A DNA stretch of 64,000 nucleotides from Streptomyces cavernicola (GTDB taxonomy: Bacteria > Actinomycetota > Actinomycetes > Streptomycetales > Streptomycetaceae): NCBI RefSeq assembly GCF_029968035.1, contig NZ_JASCIQ010000010.1, positions 1 to 64,000 of the forward strand. The letters run 5' to 3'. Numbering within the stretch: position 1 is the stretch's first letter; every line of letters starts with the position of its first letter. Under the pieces are notes generated by a model, which was not told the origin of the DNA, did no database searches, and saw nothing but the letters and a program-made list of their open reading frames with translations. Positions 48,086-55,887 of this stretch are shown piece by piece. Position numbers and translations under genes: made by a program.

Positions 48086-49711
48086 ATGCCCCGCGTCCCC
48101 CACGTGCCCCACGTCCCCCGCCCGCGCAGCCTGGCCGGTCAGCTGTTCGCGATGCAGGTCGTGCTCGTGGCGCTCGTCGTCGCCGGGTGTGCCGTGTTCG
48201 CGTACGTCACGGCGCATCGGCTGGCCGAGGGTGCGGCGGAGCGGCAGGCGACGGCGACCGCGCGGGCCGTGGCCGAGTCGCCGTCGGTGCGCGAGGCGGT
48301 GCGGGGGCCGGATCCGAGCAGGACGCTGCAGCCGTACGCGGAGAAGGTGCGGCGGTCCACCGGCGTGGACTTCGTGACGATCATGAACACGCGGGGGATC
48401 CGCTGGACGCATCCGACGCCGCAGAACATCGGCGCGAAGTTCCTCGGGCACATCGGGCCCGCGCTGGAGGGCCGCACGTTCCACGAGACGTACACGGGGA
48501 CGCTCGGCCCGTCCGTGCGGGCGGTGACGCCGATCGAGGACCGGGGGCGGATCGTCGGCCTGGTCAGCGCGGGGATCACGATCGAGGAGATCAGCGAGCA
48601 GGTACGGGACCAGGTGGCCGCGCTCGTCGGCGTCGCGGCGGCGGCGCTCGCGCTGGGCGGGCTCGGCACGTACGTGGTGAACGCCCGGCTCCGCCGGCAC
48701 ACGCACGGCATGAACGCGGCCGAGCTGTCGCAGATGCACGTCTACCACCAGGCGGCGCTGCACGCGGTGCGCGAGGGGCTGTTGATGCTGGACGGGCAGC
48801 GGCGGATCGCGCTGATCAACGACGGGGCGCGGGAGCTGCTCGGCCTCGGCGAGGACGCGGTCGGCCGGGGCATCGCGGAGCTCGGCCTGCCCGCGCCGTT
48901 GAGGGGTGCGCTGCTCGCTGCGGAGCCGCGGGTCGACGAGGTACATCTGACCGGTGACCGGGTGGTCGTGCTGAACACCTCGCCGGTGTCCGGGGGCGAG
49001 CGGCGCGGCACCGTCGTCACGCTCCGCGATCACACCGAACTGCAGGCGCTGACCGGGGAGTTGGACCACGAGCGGGGCTTCACGCAGGCGCTGCGCTCGC
49101 AGGCGCACGAGGCGGCGAACCGGCTGCACACGGTGGTGTCGCTGATCGAGCTGGGCCGGGCGGACGAGGCGGTGGAGTTCGCGACGGCGGAGCTGGAGCT
49201 GGCGCAGGCGCTGACCGACCAGGTGGTGACGTCGGTGGGCGAGCCGGTGCTCGCGGCGCTGCTGCTCGGCAAGGCGGCGCAGGCCAACGAGCACGGCGTG
49301 GAGCTGGTGGTGTCCGAGGACAGCCGGATCGACGACGGTCTGCTTCCGGCCTCGCTGCCGGCCCGCGACCTGGTCACGGTGCTGGGCAATCTGATCGACA
49401 ACGCGGTGGACGCGGCGACGGGCACGCCGGGCGGCCGGGTTACGGTGACCGCGCGCGCCGCCGACGCGGAGCTGCTGCTGCGGGTCGGCGACAACGGCCC
49501 CGGCATCCCCGAGGACGCGGACGTGTTCCGGCGCGGCTGGTCCGGCAAGGGTCCGGGGCGCGGCATCGGGCTCGCGCTGGTCCGGCAGGCGGTGCACCGG
49601 CACGGCGGCTCGGTCGAGGTGGCCGCGTCCCCGGAGGGCGGCGCGGAGTTCACCGTGCGGCTGCCGCTGCGAGCTGCGCCGGGGCGCACGGAACGAGAGG
49701 TGACCGCATGA
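48086..49711 (+). CDS. CitA/DcuS-type sensor histidine kinase for dicarboxylates
   Basis: This 541-residue membrane kinase starts with ATG at 48086. A helix (LFAMQVVLVALVVAGCAVFA) leads to an extracellular PAS-like (sCache) domain (about 60-190) with VTIMNTRGIRWTHP and GRTFHETYTGTLG, typical of citrate/C4-dicarboxylate sensors. A second helix follows, then a PAS domain and a kinase core. The phospho-His is His341 in RSQAHEAANRLHT, the SPOB-like form of this family. The ATPase boxes are GNLIDNAVDA, GDNGPGIP and GRGIGLALV. It overlaps its response regulator by four bases and is divergent from dctA. Confidence 0.92.
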   Translation: MPRVPHVPHVPRPRSLAGQLFAMQVVLVALVVAGCAVFAYVTAHRLAEGAAERQATATARAVAESPSVREAVRGPDPSRTLQPYAEKVRRSTGVDFVTIMNTRGIRWTHPTPQNIGAKFLGHIGPALEGRTFHETYTGTLGPSVRAVTPIEDRGRIVGLVSAGITIEEISEQVRDQVAALVGVAAAALALGGLGTYVVNARLRRHTHGMNAAELSQMHVYHQAALHAVREGLLMLDGQRRIALINDGARELLGLGEDAVGRGIAELGLPAPLRGALLAAEPRVDEVHLTGDRVVVLNTSPVSGGERRGTVVTLRDHTELQALTGELDHERGFTQALRSQAHEAANRLHTVVSLIELGRADEAVEFATAELELAQALTDQVVTSVGEPVLAALLLGKAAQANEHGVELVVSEDSRIDDGLLPASLPARDLVTVLGNLIDNAVDAATGTPGGRVTVTARAADAELLLRVGDNGPGIPEDADVFRRGWSGKGPGRGIGLALVRQAVHRHGGSVEVAASPEGGAEFTVRLPLRAAPGRTEREVTA

Positions 49712-50406
49712 CGGGAGCAGAGGGTTCCGGAGCCGAGATCCGGGTCCTGGTGGTGGAGGACGACCCGGTCGCGGCGGACGCGCACGTCCACTACGTGGAC
49801 CGGGTGCCCGGGTTCCGGACGGTGGGGAAGGCCCACTCGGGCGCGGAGGCCCGCCGGGTGCTCGACCGGACCGAGGTGGACCTGCTGCTCCTCGACCTGT
49901 ATCTGCCGGACGGGCACGGCCTGCAGCTGGCGCGTTCGCTGCGGGCGGCGGGGCATCAGGCGGACGTGATCGCGGTGACGTCGGCGCGCGATCTGACGGT
50001 GGTGCGCGAGGGCGTCTCGCTGGGGGTCGTGCAGTACGTCCTGAAGCCGTTCACGTTCGCCACGCTGCGGGACCGGCTGGTGCGGTACGCGGAGTTCCGG
50101 GGCGCGGCCGGGGAGGCGGGCAGCCAGGACGAGGTGGACCGGGCGCTCGCGACGCTGCGCTCGCCGGGCCCGGCCGCGCTGCCGAAGGGGCTGAGTGCGC
50201 CGACCCTGGAGCGGGTGACGCAGACGTTGCGGGCGGCCACGCCCGAGGGTCTGACGGCGACGGCGGCCGCGGCGACGGCGGGCCTGTCCCGGATCACAGC
50301 CCGCCGCTATCTGGAGCATCTGGTGGCGACGGGCCGGGCGGCGCGCAGCCCGCAGTACGGGCAGGTCGGCCGCCCGGAGCTGCACTACCGCTGGCTGAGC
50401 GGCTGA
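49708..50406 (+). CDS. CitB/DcuR-type response regulator
   Basis: This 232-residue regulator has an N-terminal receiver (about 10-130) with phosphoacceptor Asp63 in LLLLDLYLPDGHG, Thr/Ser in AVTSARD and Lys in VLKPFTF. The C-terminal helix-turn-helix of the DcuR type (about 175-230) reads EGLTATAAAATAGLSRITARRYLEHLV. It starts at the ATG overlapping the kinase stop codon (ATGA). Its target is probably the dctA promoter in the divergent region. Confidence 0.93.
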   Translation: MTGAEGSGAEIRVLVVEDDPVAADAHVHYVDRVPGFRTVGKAHSGAEARRVLDRTEVDLLLLDLYLPDGHGLQLARSLRAAGHQADVIAVTSARDLTVVREGVSLGVVQYVLKPFTFATLRDRLVRYAEFRGAAGEAGSQDEVDRALATLRSPGPAALPKGLSAPTLERVTQTLRAATPEGLTATAAAATAGLSRITARRYLEHLVATGRAARSPQYGQVGRPELHYRWLSG

Positions 50407-50461
50407 CACACCGGCCCGCCCAGGACCGCCCAGGCCCGAACTCCCGTCCCGCGCACGGGCA

Positions 50462-50490
50462 TTGACCCGCCTCTGACCACCGCCTTACGT
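50462..50490 (+). promoter_or_regulatory. Promoter of the sugar uptake operon
   Basis: TTGACC at 50462-50467 and TTACGT at 50485-50490 are 17 bases apart, 60 bases before the binding-protein start. No clear LacI-type palindrome was seen beside it. Confidence 0.5.
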
Positions 50491-50549
50491 TCACCGGGCA
50501 ACGAGATCCTGTACGTATGGCTTACGTCTGGCTCGTAGGAGGTCATGCC

Positions 50550-51938
50550 GTGCCCAGAGTTCGCGTGCCCCGCCCCGGAACCGCCCTGCGCACTCCCCTG
50601 CTCCTGACCGCGGCCGCCGTGCTCGCCGCCGCCTCGCTCACCGCCTGCGGTTCGGGCGCGGAGAGTGATCCGGACGTCGTGAAGGTCTCGTACAAGCAGT
50701 CCACGGACAACCAGATCCGGGTGATGGACAAGTACCTGGGCGAGATGAAGAAGCAGTTCGAGAAGGCGCATCCGGGCAAGAAGGTGAAGCTGGTCCCGAT
50801 CAAGGCGCCGGACTCGGAGTACTACACGAAGCTGCAGCAGATGCTGCGCTCCCCGAAGACCGCGCCGGATCTCGTCTACGAGGACACGTTCCTCATCAAC
50901 TCGGACATCACGAGCGGCTATTTGAAGCCCCTGGACCCGTATCTGAAGAAGTGGAAGGACTGGGGCCAGTTCGTCGACACCGCGCAGGCGGCGGCGAAGG
51001 GCGCGGACGGGAAGACGTACGGCGTGCCGGACGGGACGGACACGCGGGGCCTCTGGTTCAGCAAGGACATCTTCAGGAAGGCCGGGCTCCCCGAGGACTG
51101 GCAGCCGAAGAACTGGGCGGAGATCCTGGACGCCGCCCGCACGGTCAAGAAGAAGGTCCCGGGCGTCATCCCGCTGAACGTCTACACCGGCAAGCCGGCC
51201 GGCGAGATGGCCACGATGCAGGGCTTCGAGATGCTGCTCTACGGCACGGGCGAGGACCCGATGTACGACCCGGCGAGCAAGAAGTGGGTCGCGGGCGGCA
51301 AGGGTTTCAAGGACTCCCTGAAGTTCGTGGAGACCGTCTACAAGGAGAAGCTCGGCCCCGAGGTCTCGGACGCGCTCGACCCGAACATCGGCACCCGCAC
51401 CCGCGGCGAGCTGATGCCCGAGGGCAAGCTGGCGATCAACCTGGACGGCTCGTGGCTGCCGCAGGACTGGCTGCCCGGCTCGGGGCACGAATGGCCCGAG
51501 TGGTCGAAGGAGCTGGGCCTCGCGCACATGCCGACGCAACACGGCCAGGCGCCCGGGAAGGTCAGCATGTCGGGCGGCTGGACGTGGGCGATCCCCTCGA
51601 AGGCCGCCAACCCGGACCTGGCCTTCGAGTTCATCGAGACGATGCAGACCAAGGCGAACGCGCAGAAGTGGTACGTCGCCAACTCCGGCATCGCGGTCCG
51701 CGAGGACGTGGCCGCCGACCCGGCGTACGCGAAGGCGCAGCCCGGCATCGAGTTCTTCACGGACCTGGTGGAGTTCACGCACTACCGCCCGGCGTATCCC
51801 GCGTACCCGAAGGTGTCGACGGCGGTCCAGGAGGCGATGGAGAGCGTGACGACCGGGGACGCGACGGTGGCCGAGGCCGCGCGGCGGTACGACGAGGAGC
51901 TGGACTCCGTGACGGACGGCGAAGTGGTCGAGAGGTGA
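50550..51938 (+). CDS. Sugar ABC transporter substrate-binding lipoprotein (family 1)
   Basis: This 462-residue lipoprotein starts with GTG at 50550, seven bases after AGGAGG. The lipobox ends at Cys33 (AAASLTAC). The mature protein is a family 1 solute-binding protein with YYTKLQQMLRSPKTAPDLVY, GKLAINLDGSW and GWTWAIPSKAANPDLAFEFIE. These are patterns seen in trehalose, maltose or cellobiose-type binding proteins, but the sugar cannot be read off. Its stop overlaps the first permease start by four bases (GTGA). It delivers sugar to the two permeases. Confidence 0.92.
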   Translation: MPRVRVPRPGTALRTPLLLTAAAVLAAASLTACGSGAESDPDVVKVSYKQSTDNQIRVMDKYLGEMKKQFEKAHPGKKVKLVPIKAPDSEYYTKLQQMLRSPKTAPDLVYEDTFLINSDITSGYLKPLDPYLKKWKDWGQFVDTAQAAAKGADGKTYGVPDGTDTRGLWFSKDIFRKAGLPEDWQPKNWAEILDAARTVKKKVPGVIPLNVYTGKPAGEMATMQGFEMLLYGTGEDPMYDPASKKWVAGGKGFKDSLKFVETVYKEKLGPEVSDALDPNIGTRTRGELMPEGKLAINLDGSWLPQDWLPGSGHEWPEWSKELGLAHMPTQHGQAPGKVSMSGGWTWAIPSKAANPDLAFEFIETMQTKANAQKWYVANSGIAVREDVAADPAYAKAQPGIEFFTDLVEFTHYRPAYPAYPKVSTAVQEAMESVTTGDATVAEAARRYDEELDSVTDGEVVER

Positions 51939-52813
51939 GCTCCGCCCCCGCCGGCCCGCGCCGCAGCCTGGCGCGGGCCCTCCCCGCCGCGCCCGGCGTG
52001 GTCCTGCTCGTGCTGTTCCTGGCGGGCCCGATCGGCTACTGCGTCTATCTCGCCTTCACGGACCTGCAGTTGACGGGTCAGGCCGAGTCGTCGTTCGTGG
52101 GCCTCGCGAACTTCAGAGAGGCCTTCGGCGACGAGGACTTCCTCAACGCGGTGTGGCTGACGCTGGTGTTCACGGTGGTGTCGTCCCTGCTCGGGCAGAA
52201 CACGCTGGGCCTGACCCTCGCGTCCCTGATGCGGCGCGCGTCCAGGCCGGTGCGCACCCTGACCGGCGGGATCGTGGTGGTGGCGTGGGTGCTGCCGGAG
52301 GTCGTCGCGGGGTTTCTGCTCTACGCGTTCTTCCGCCGCGAGGGCACCCTGAACGCGGTCCTCGACTGGCTCCAACTCCCGGTCCAGAACTGGCTGTTCA
52401 CGCTGCCGATCCTCGCGGTGTCGTTCGCGAACGTGTGGCGCGGCACGGCGTTCTCGATGCTGGTGTACTCGGCGGCCCTGAACGAGATCCCGCAGGAGGT
52501 CACGGAAGCCGCGGAGGTCGACGGGGCGGGCGGCTGGCGTCGGATGTGGCACATCACGCTGCCGATGATCCGCCGCTCCATCGGCACCAACCTGATGCTG
52601 AACACCCTGCAGACGCTCTCGGTGTTCGGCCTGATCTGGGTGATGACCCGCGGCGGTCCCGGCGGCCGCAGCCAGACCCTGCCGCTCTACATGTACGAGC
52701 AGGCCTTCCAGAACCACATGATCGGCTACGCGACGGCGGTGGCGCTGCTGCTGCTCGTGGTCGGCTCACTGTTCTCGCTCGTCTACATGCGCCTGCTGCG
52801 GATGGAGGCCTGA
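51935..52813 (+). CDS. Sugar ABC transporter permease, MalF-like
   Basis: This 292-residue membrane protein starts with GTG at 51935, overlapping the binding-protein stop codon. Six helices are visible, the first being VVLLVLFLAGPIGYCVYLAF. The EAA loop that docks the ATPase reads EAAEVDGAGGWRRMWHITLP. The long frame upstream in the same phase is not coding. It is followed without a gap by the second permease. Together they form the MalF/MalG-like channel. Confidence 0.92.
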   Translation: MSSAPAGPRRSLARALPAAPGVVLLVLFLAGPIGYCVYLAFTDLQLTGQAESSFVGLANFREAFGDEDFLNAVWLTLVFTVVSSLLGQNTLGLTLASLMRRASRPVRTLTGGIVVVAWVLPEVVAGFLLYAFFRREGTLNAVLDWLQLPVQNWLFTLPILAVSFANVWRGTAFSMLVYSAALNEIPQEVTEAAEVDGAGGWRRMWHITLPMIRRSIGTNLMLNTLQTLSVFGLIWVMTRGGPGGRSQTLPLYMYEQAFQNHMIGYATAVALLLLVVGSLFSLVYMRLLRMEA

Positions 52814-53662
52814 GTGTCCGACGCCAAGGTCACGATGTCCGCCCGTCGTACGACCCGCCGCCTCGCCGCCGACGCGGCGCTCCTCGTCGTGGCCGCCGCG
52901 TTCGTGCTGCCGCTCGCCTGGGTGCTGCTCTCCGCCGTGGACGCCGACGCGGACCTCAGGGTGAAGGCCCCCGAGGAGTTCACCTTCGCCAACTTCGACG
53001 CGGTGCTCGTCCCCGAGGTCACGTTCACGCCGCTGCTCAACAGCCTGATCCTGTGCGGCTGCGCCACGCTCCTCACGGTCGTGTGCGCGGCTCTCGCGGC
53101 GTACCCGCTGTCCCGCTACCGCTCCCGGACGGGCCGCGCGTTCCTGGCGACGGTCCTGTTCACGACGTGCCTGCCGATCACGGCGATCATGGTCCCGGTG
53201 TACGCGCTGTTCGTGCAGGTCGAGCTGATCGACACGATGCACGGCACGATCCTGTTCTTCGCGGCGTCCCAACTGCCGTTCGCGGTATGGCTGATGAAGA
53301 ACTTCATGGACGGCGTCCCGAAGGAGCTGGAGGAGGCCGCCTGGACGGACGGCGCGTCTCCGTTCCAGTCCCTGCTGCGGGTCGTGCTGCCGCTGATGGG
53401 TCCCGGCGTCGCGGTCGTGACGGTGTACTCGTTCGTGATGATGTGGGGCAACTTCTTCGTCCCCTTCATGCTGCTGCTCACCCCCGAGCAGATGCCGGCC
53501 TCGGTCAGCATCCAGGACTTCTTCGGCAACCGCGGCACGGTGGTCTACGGCCAGCTCGCCGCGTTCTCGGTCATCTACTCCACGCCCGTGCTGCTCCTCT
53601 ACCTCCTGATCGCCCGCCGCCTGGGCGCGGGATTCGCACTCGGCGGCGCCGTGAAGGGGTGA
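52814..53662 (+). CDS. Sugar ABC transporter permease, MalG-like
   Basis: This 282-residue membrane protein starts with GTG directly after the stop codon of the first permease (52811-52813). Six helices are visible, and its EAA loop reads EAAWTDGASPFQSLLRVVLP. No ATPase gene follows. Streptomyces sugar importers of this type usually share the multi-sugar ATPase MsiK encoded elsewhere, which probably applies here. A weak hairpin (GCCCGT with ACGGGC, about 53677-53702) may end the operon. Confidence 0.92.
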   Translation: MSDAKVTMSARRTTRRLAADAALLVVAAAFVLPLAWVLLSAVDADADLRVKAPEEFTFANFDAVLVPEVTFTPLLNSLILCGCATLLTVVCAALAAYPLSRYRSRTGRAFLATVLFTTCLPITAIMVPVYALFVQVELIDTMHGTILFFAASQLPFAVWLMKNFMDGVPKELEEAAWTDGASPFQSLLRVVLPLMGPGVAVVTVYSFVMMWGNFFVPFMLLLTPEQMPASVSIQDFFGNRGTVVYGQLAAFSVIYSTPVLLLYLLIARRLGAGFALGGAVKG

Positions 53663-53770
53663 ACCCGCGGGGCAGGGGCCCGTCCTTGGACGTTCCTACG
53701 GGCAGTACGCCCCGTGATCCTGGGCGAACGCACCGTAGGCGACTCTTGAGTAGCGCTCTAGCGTGACCGC

Positions 53771-54472
53771 GTGCATCAGAGCCAGGCCGCAGGCGCCACG
53801 CCGCCCTTCAACAACCTCGCTGCCCGGCGGCTGCGTGAAGCGCTCGGGATGGCGCACGGACACGTCGCGTACAGCCTGCGGGCCAGTTACGGCATGTCGT
53901 ACGTCACGCCGGACACCGTGGCCGCGTGGGAGCGCGGCCGGGTCGCGCCCACCTCGGCCGAACTGACCGCGCTCGCCGGGGCGTTGTGGTGCGCGCCGGG
54001 CGAACTCCTGGGTGCGGCGACGACGCTGCGGGAGCACCGGATCACCCGCGGGCTCGCCTCGCAGGACGTCGCGATGGCGGTGGGCGTCGAGCACGAGGCG
54101 TATCTCCGCATGGAGGAGAGCGGGAAGTGGCGGGGCAACGAGCGGCAGTCGGCGGCGCTCGCCGAGGTGCTCGGGCTCGGGATGCGGGACTTCATCACGG
54201 TCACGGGCCGCGAGGAGCACCTCGCCGACCTGCTGCGCAGCGCGGCCACGGCCCGCTGGGAGGGGTACGTCCGGCCGGTCGCCAAGCTGGTCCCGCTCCC
54301 CCGGGCCACGGTGGAGGCGGTCCTCGACGAGCTGCACGGCGAGTACCACGCACGGATGGTGGCCACGCTCAGCTGGGGCGGAATGGAGGCCGGGGACGAC
54401 GACTCGGGTCGGGAGTTCCTGGAGCGGATCGTCGAGGAGTTCTGGACGGCGATCGCCGCGCGTAGTTCTTAG
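53771..54472 (+). CDS. XRE-family helix-turn-helix regulator
   Basis: This 233-residue protein starts with GTG at 53771, only 8 bases after a TAGCGT -10-like box, so the transcript may be leaderless. It appears to contain two helix-turn-helix segments. The first is RLREALGMAHGHVAYSLRAS with VAAWERGRVAPT (about 20-75). The second is RGLASQDVAMAVGVEHEAYL (about 95-130). The C-terminal 80 residues (LVPLPRATVEAVLDELHGEY onward) are helical and unassigned. Neighbours on either side are metabolic, and its target is unknown. Confidence 0.82.
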   Translation: MHQSQAAGATPPFNNLAARRLREALGMAHGHVAYSLRASYGMSYVTPDTVAAWERGRVAPTSAELTALAGALWCAPGELLGAATTLREHRITRGLASQDVAMAVGVEHEAYLRMEESGKWRGNERQSAALAEVLGLGMRDFITVTGREEHLADLLRSAATARWEGYVRPVAKLVPLPRATVEAVLDELHGEYHARMVATLSWGGMEAGDDDSGREFLERIVEEFWTAIAARSS

Positions 54473-54585
54473 GGGCGCGGGGAACTGCGCGCCCAGCCAC
54501 GACGGCGGGAAAGCCGAACGACAGCGCCGCAGCCACGCGGCGGCAGCCGCAAATCGACACAGCCGGGAAGGGGCGGGTAGGGGAA
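54473..54585. repeat. Terminator hairpin and dispersed intergenic repeat, copy 2
   Basis: GGGCGCG at 54473-54479 and CGCGCCC at 54488-54494 form a hairpin directly after the XRE stop codon. Bases 54497-54585 then match 27293-27382 with over 90 percent identity. Both copies begin CCACGACGGCGGGAAAGCCG and both lie just behind a gene end. The GGGGCGCGGGGAACTGCGCG motif is frequent in Streptomyces genomes. Confidence 0.75.
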
Positions 54586-54617
54586 AGGCCAAGGCCGCCC
54601 CAGCCCGGCAGGCGCCG

Positions 54618-55643
54618 TCAGAACACCGACTCCGCCTCGTCCATGCGAGCCGTCGGCACCGTCTTCAGCTCGGTGACGGCCTCGGCAAGCGGCACCATAT
54701 CCACCGAAGTGCCGCGCAGCGCCGTCATGTGCCCGAACTCCCCGCGGTGCGCGGCCTCGACGGCATGCCAGCCGAAGCGCGTGGCGAGGACCCGGTCGTA
54801 CGCGGTGGGGGTGCCGCCGCGCTGGACGTGGCCGAGGATGACCGGCTTGGCCTCCTTGCCGAGGCGGCGCTCCAGCTCGTGCGCGAGGGCGGTGCCGATG
54901 CCCTGGAAGCGCTCGTGGCCGAACTGGTCGATGGCGCCGTGCCCGTAGTCCATGGTGCCCTCGGCGGGGTGGGCGCCCTCGGCGACGCAGACGACGGCGA
55001 ACTTCTTGCCGCGGTCGAAGCGCTCCTCGACCATCTTCACCAGGTCGGCGGGGTCGAAGGGCCGCTCGGGCAGGCAGATGCCGTGGGCGCCCGCGGCCAT
55101 GCCGGACTCCAGGGCGATCCAGCCGGCGTGCCGTCCCATGACCTCGACGACCATCACGCGCTGGTGCGACTCGGCGGTGGTCTTGAGCCGGTCCATGGCC
55201 TCGGTGGCGACGCCGACGGCCGTGTCGAAGCCGAAGGTGCGGTCGGTGGAGGAGATGTCGTTGTCGATGGTCTTCGGTACGCCGACCACGGGCACACCGG
55301 CGTCCGACAGCATCCGGGCGGCGGTCAGCGTGCCCTCGCCGCCGATCGGGATGAGCGCGTCGAAGCCGCTCTTCTCGATGAGCTCCTTGGCGTTGTCGCA
55401 AGCCGCGCGGAAGCGGGCCCGCTCCAGGCGGGACGAGCCGAGGATGGTGCCGCCGCGGGCCAGGATGCCGCTGACCGCGTTCAGGTCGAGGGCCCGGTAG
55501 CGGCCGTCGAGCAGGCCCGCGTACCCGTCCTCGAAGCCGATGACCTCGTCGCCGTAGTTCGTGACGGCGCGGTGCACGACCGACCGGATCACTGCGTTCA
55601 GGCCGGGGCAGTCTCCGCCTGCGGTGAGAACTCCGATGCGCAT
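54618..55643 (-). CDS. pfkA: ATP-dependent 6-phosphofructokinase
   Basis: This 341-residue glycolytic enzyme phosphorylates fructose 6-phosphate. The start is ATG at 55643 (MRIGVLTAGGDCPGLN) with GGAGA upstream; the frame up to 55757 includes the promoter. Catalytic residues lie in PKTIDNDISSTD, MGRHAGWIA and GHVQRGGTP. The donor-selecting site reads GGEGTL. Gly rather than Asp there indicates ATP rather than pyrophosphate in actinobacterial group III enzymes, despite the Lys in PKTIDND. It is divergent from pta-ackA-pyk. Confidence 0.95.
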   Translation of the reverse strand: MRIGVLTAGGDCPGLNAVIRSVVHRAVTNYGDEVIGFEDGYAGLLDGRYRALDLNAVSGILARGGTILGSSRLERARFRAACDNAKELIEKSGFDALIPIGGEGTLTAARMLSDAGVPVVGVPKTIDNDISSTDRTFGFDTAVGVATEAMDRLKTTAESHQRVMVVEVMGRHAGWIALESGMAAGAHGICLPERPFDPADLVKMVEERFDRGKKFAVVCVAEGAHPAEGTMDYGHGAIDQFGHERFQGIGTALAHELERRLGKEAKPVILGHVQRGGTPTAYDRVLATRFGWHAVEAAHRGEFGHMTALRGTSVDMVPLAEAVTELKTVPTARMDEAESVF

Positions 55644-55728
55644 CGTGCTGTGTCTCCTGCTCCGTAGTCGTACGCCTGAGCCGATTTTCGATTGTTCCAC
55701 GCGCTTCTGGGGCACGCTTGCGGCGGGC

Positions 55729-55779
55729 GCTTTATCCACCCGCAAGGGTATTGTCAAGAGGGCATTCCCGCCCTATCGA
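55729..55779. promoter_or_regulatory. Back-to-back promoters for pfkA and pta sharing a -35 region
   Basis: On the minus strand, TTGACA (55752-55757) and TAAAGC (55729-55734) are 17 bases apart and point toward pfkA. On the plus strand, TTGTCA (55751-55756) and TATCGA (55774-55779) are also 17 bases apart and point toward pta. The two -35 boxes lie on opposite strands of the same bases, so the polymerases cannot bind together. Confidence 0.65.
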
Positions 55780-55887
55780 GTATTTTTGTAGAGCCTTGAG
55801 CGAGCGGCCGGACAGCGGGCTCACGAGGCGCCGGGCTCGCGAGACAGCGGGCCCACGAAGCAGCGAGCGACGAAACGGAGAGCACGC

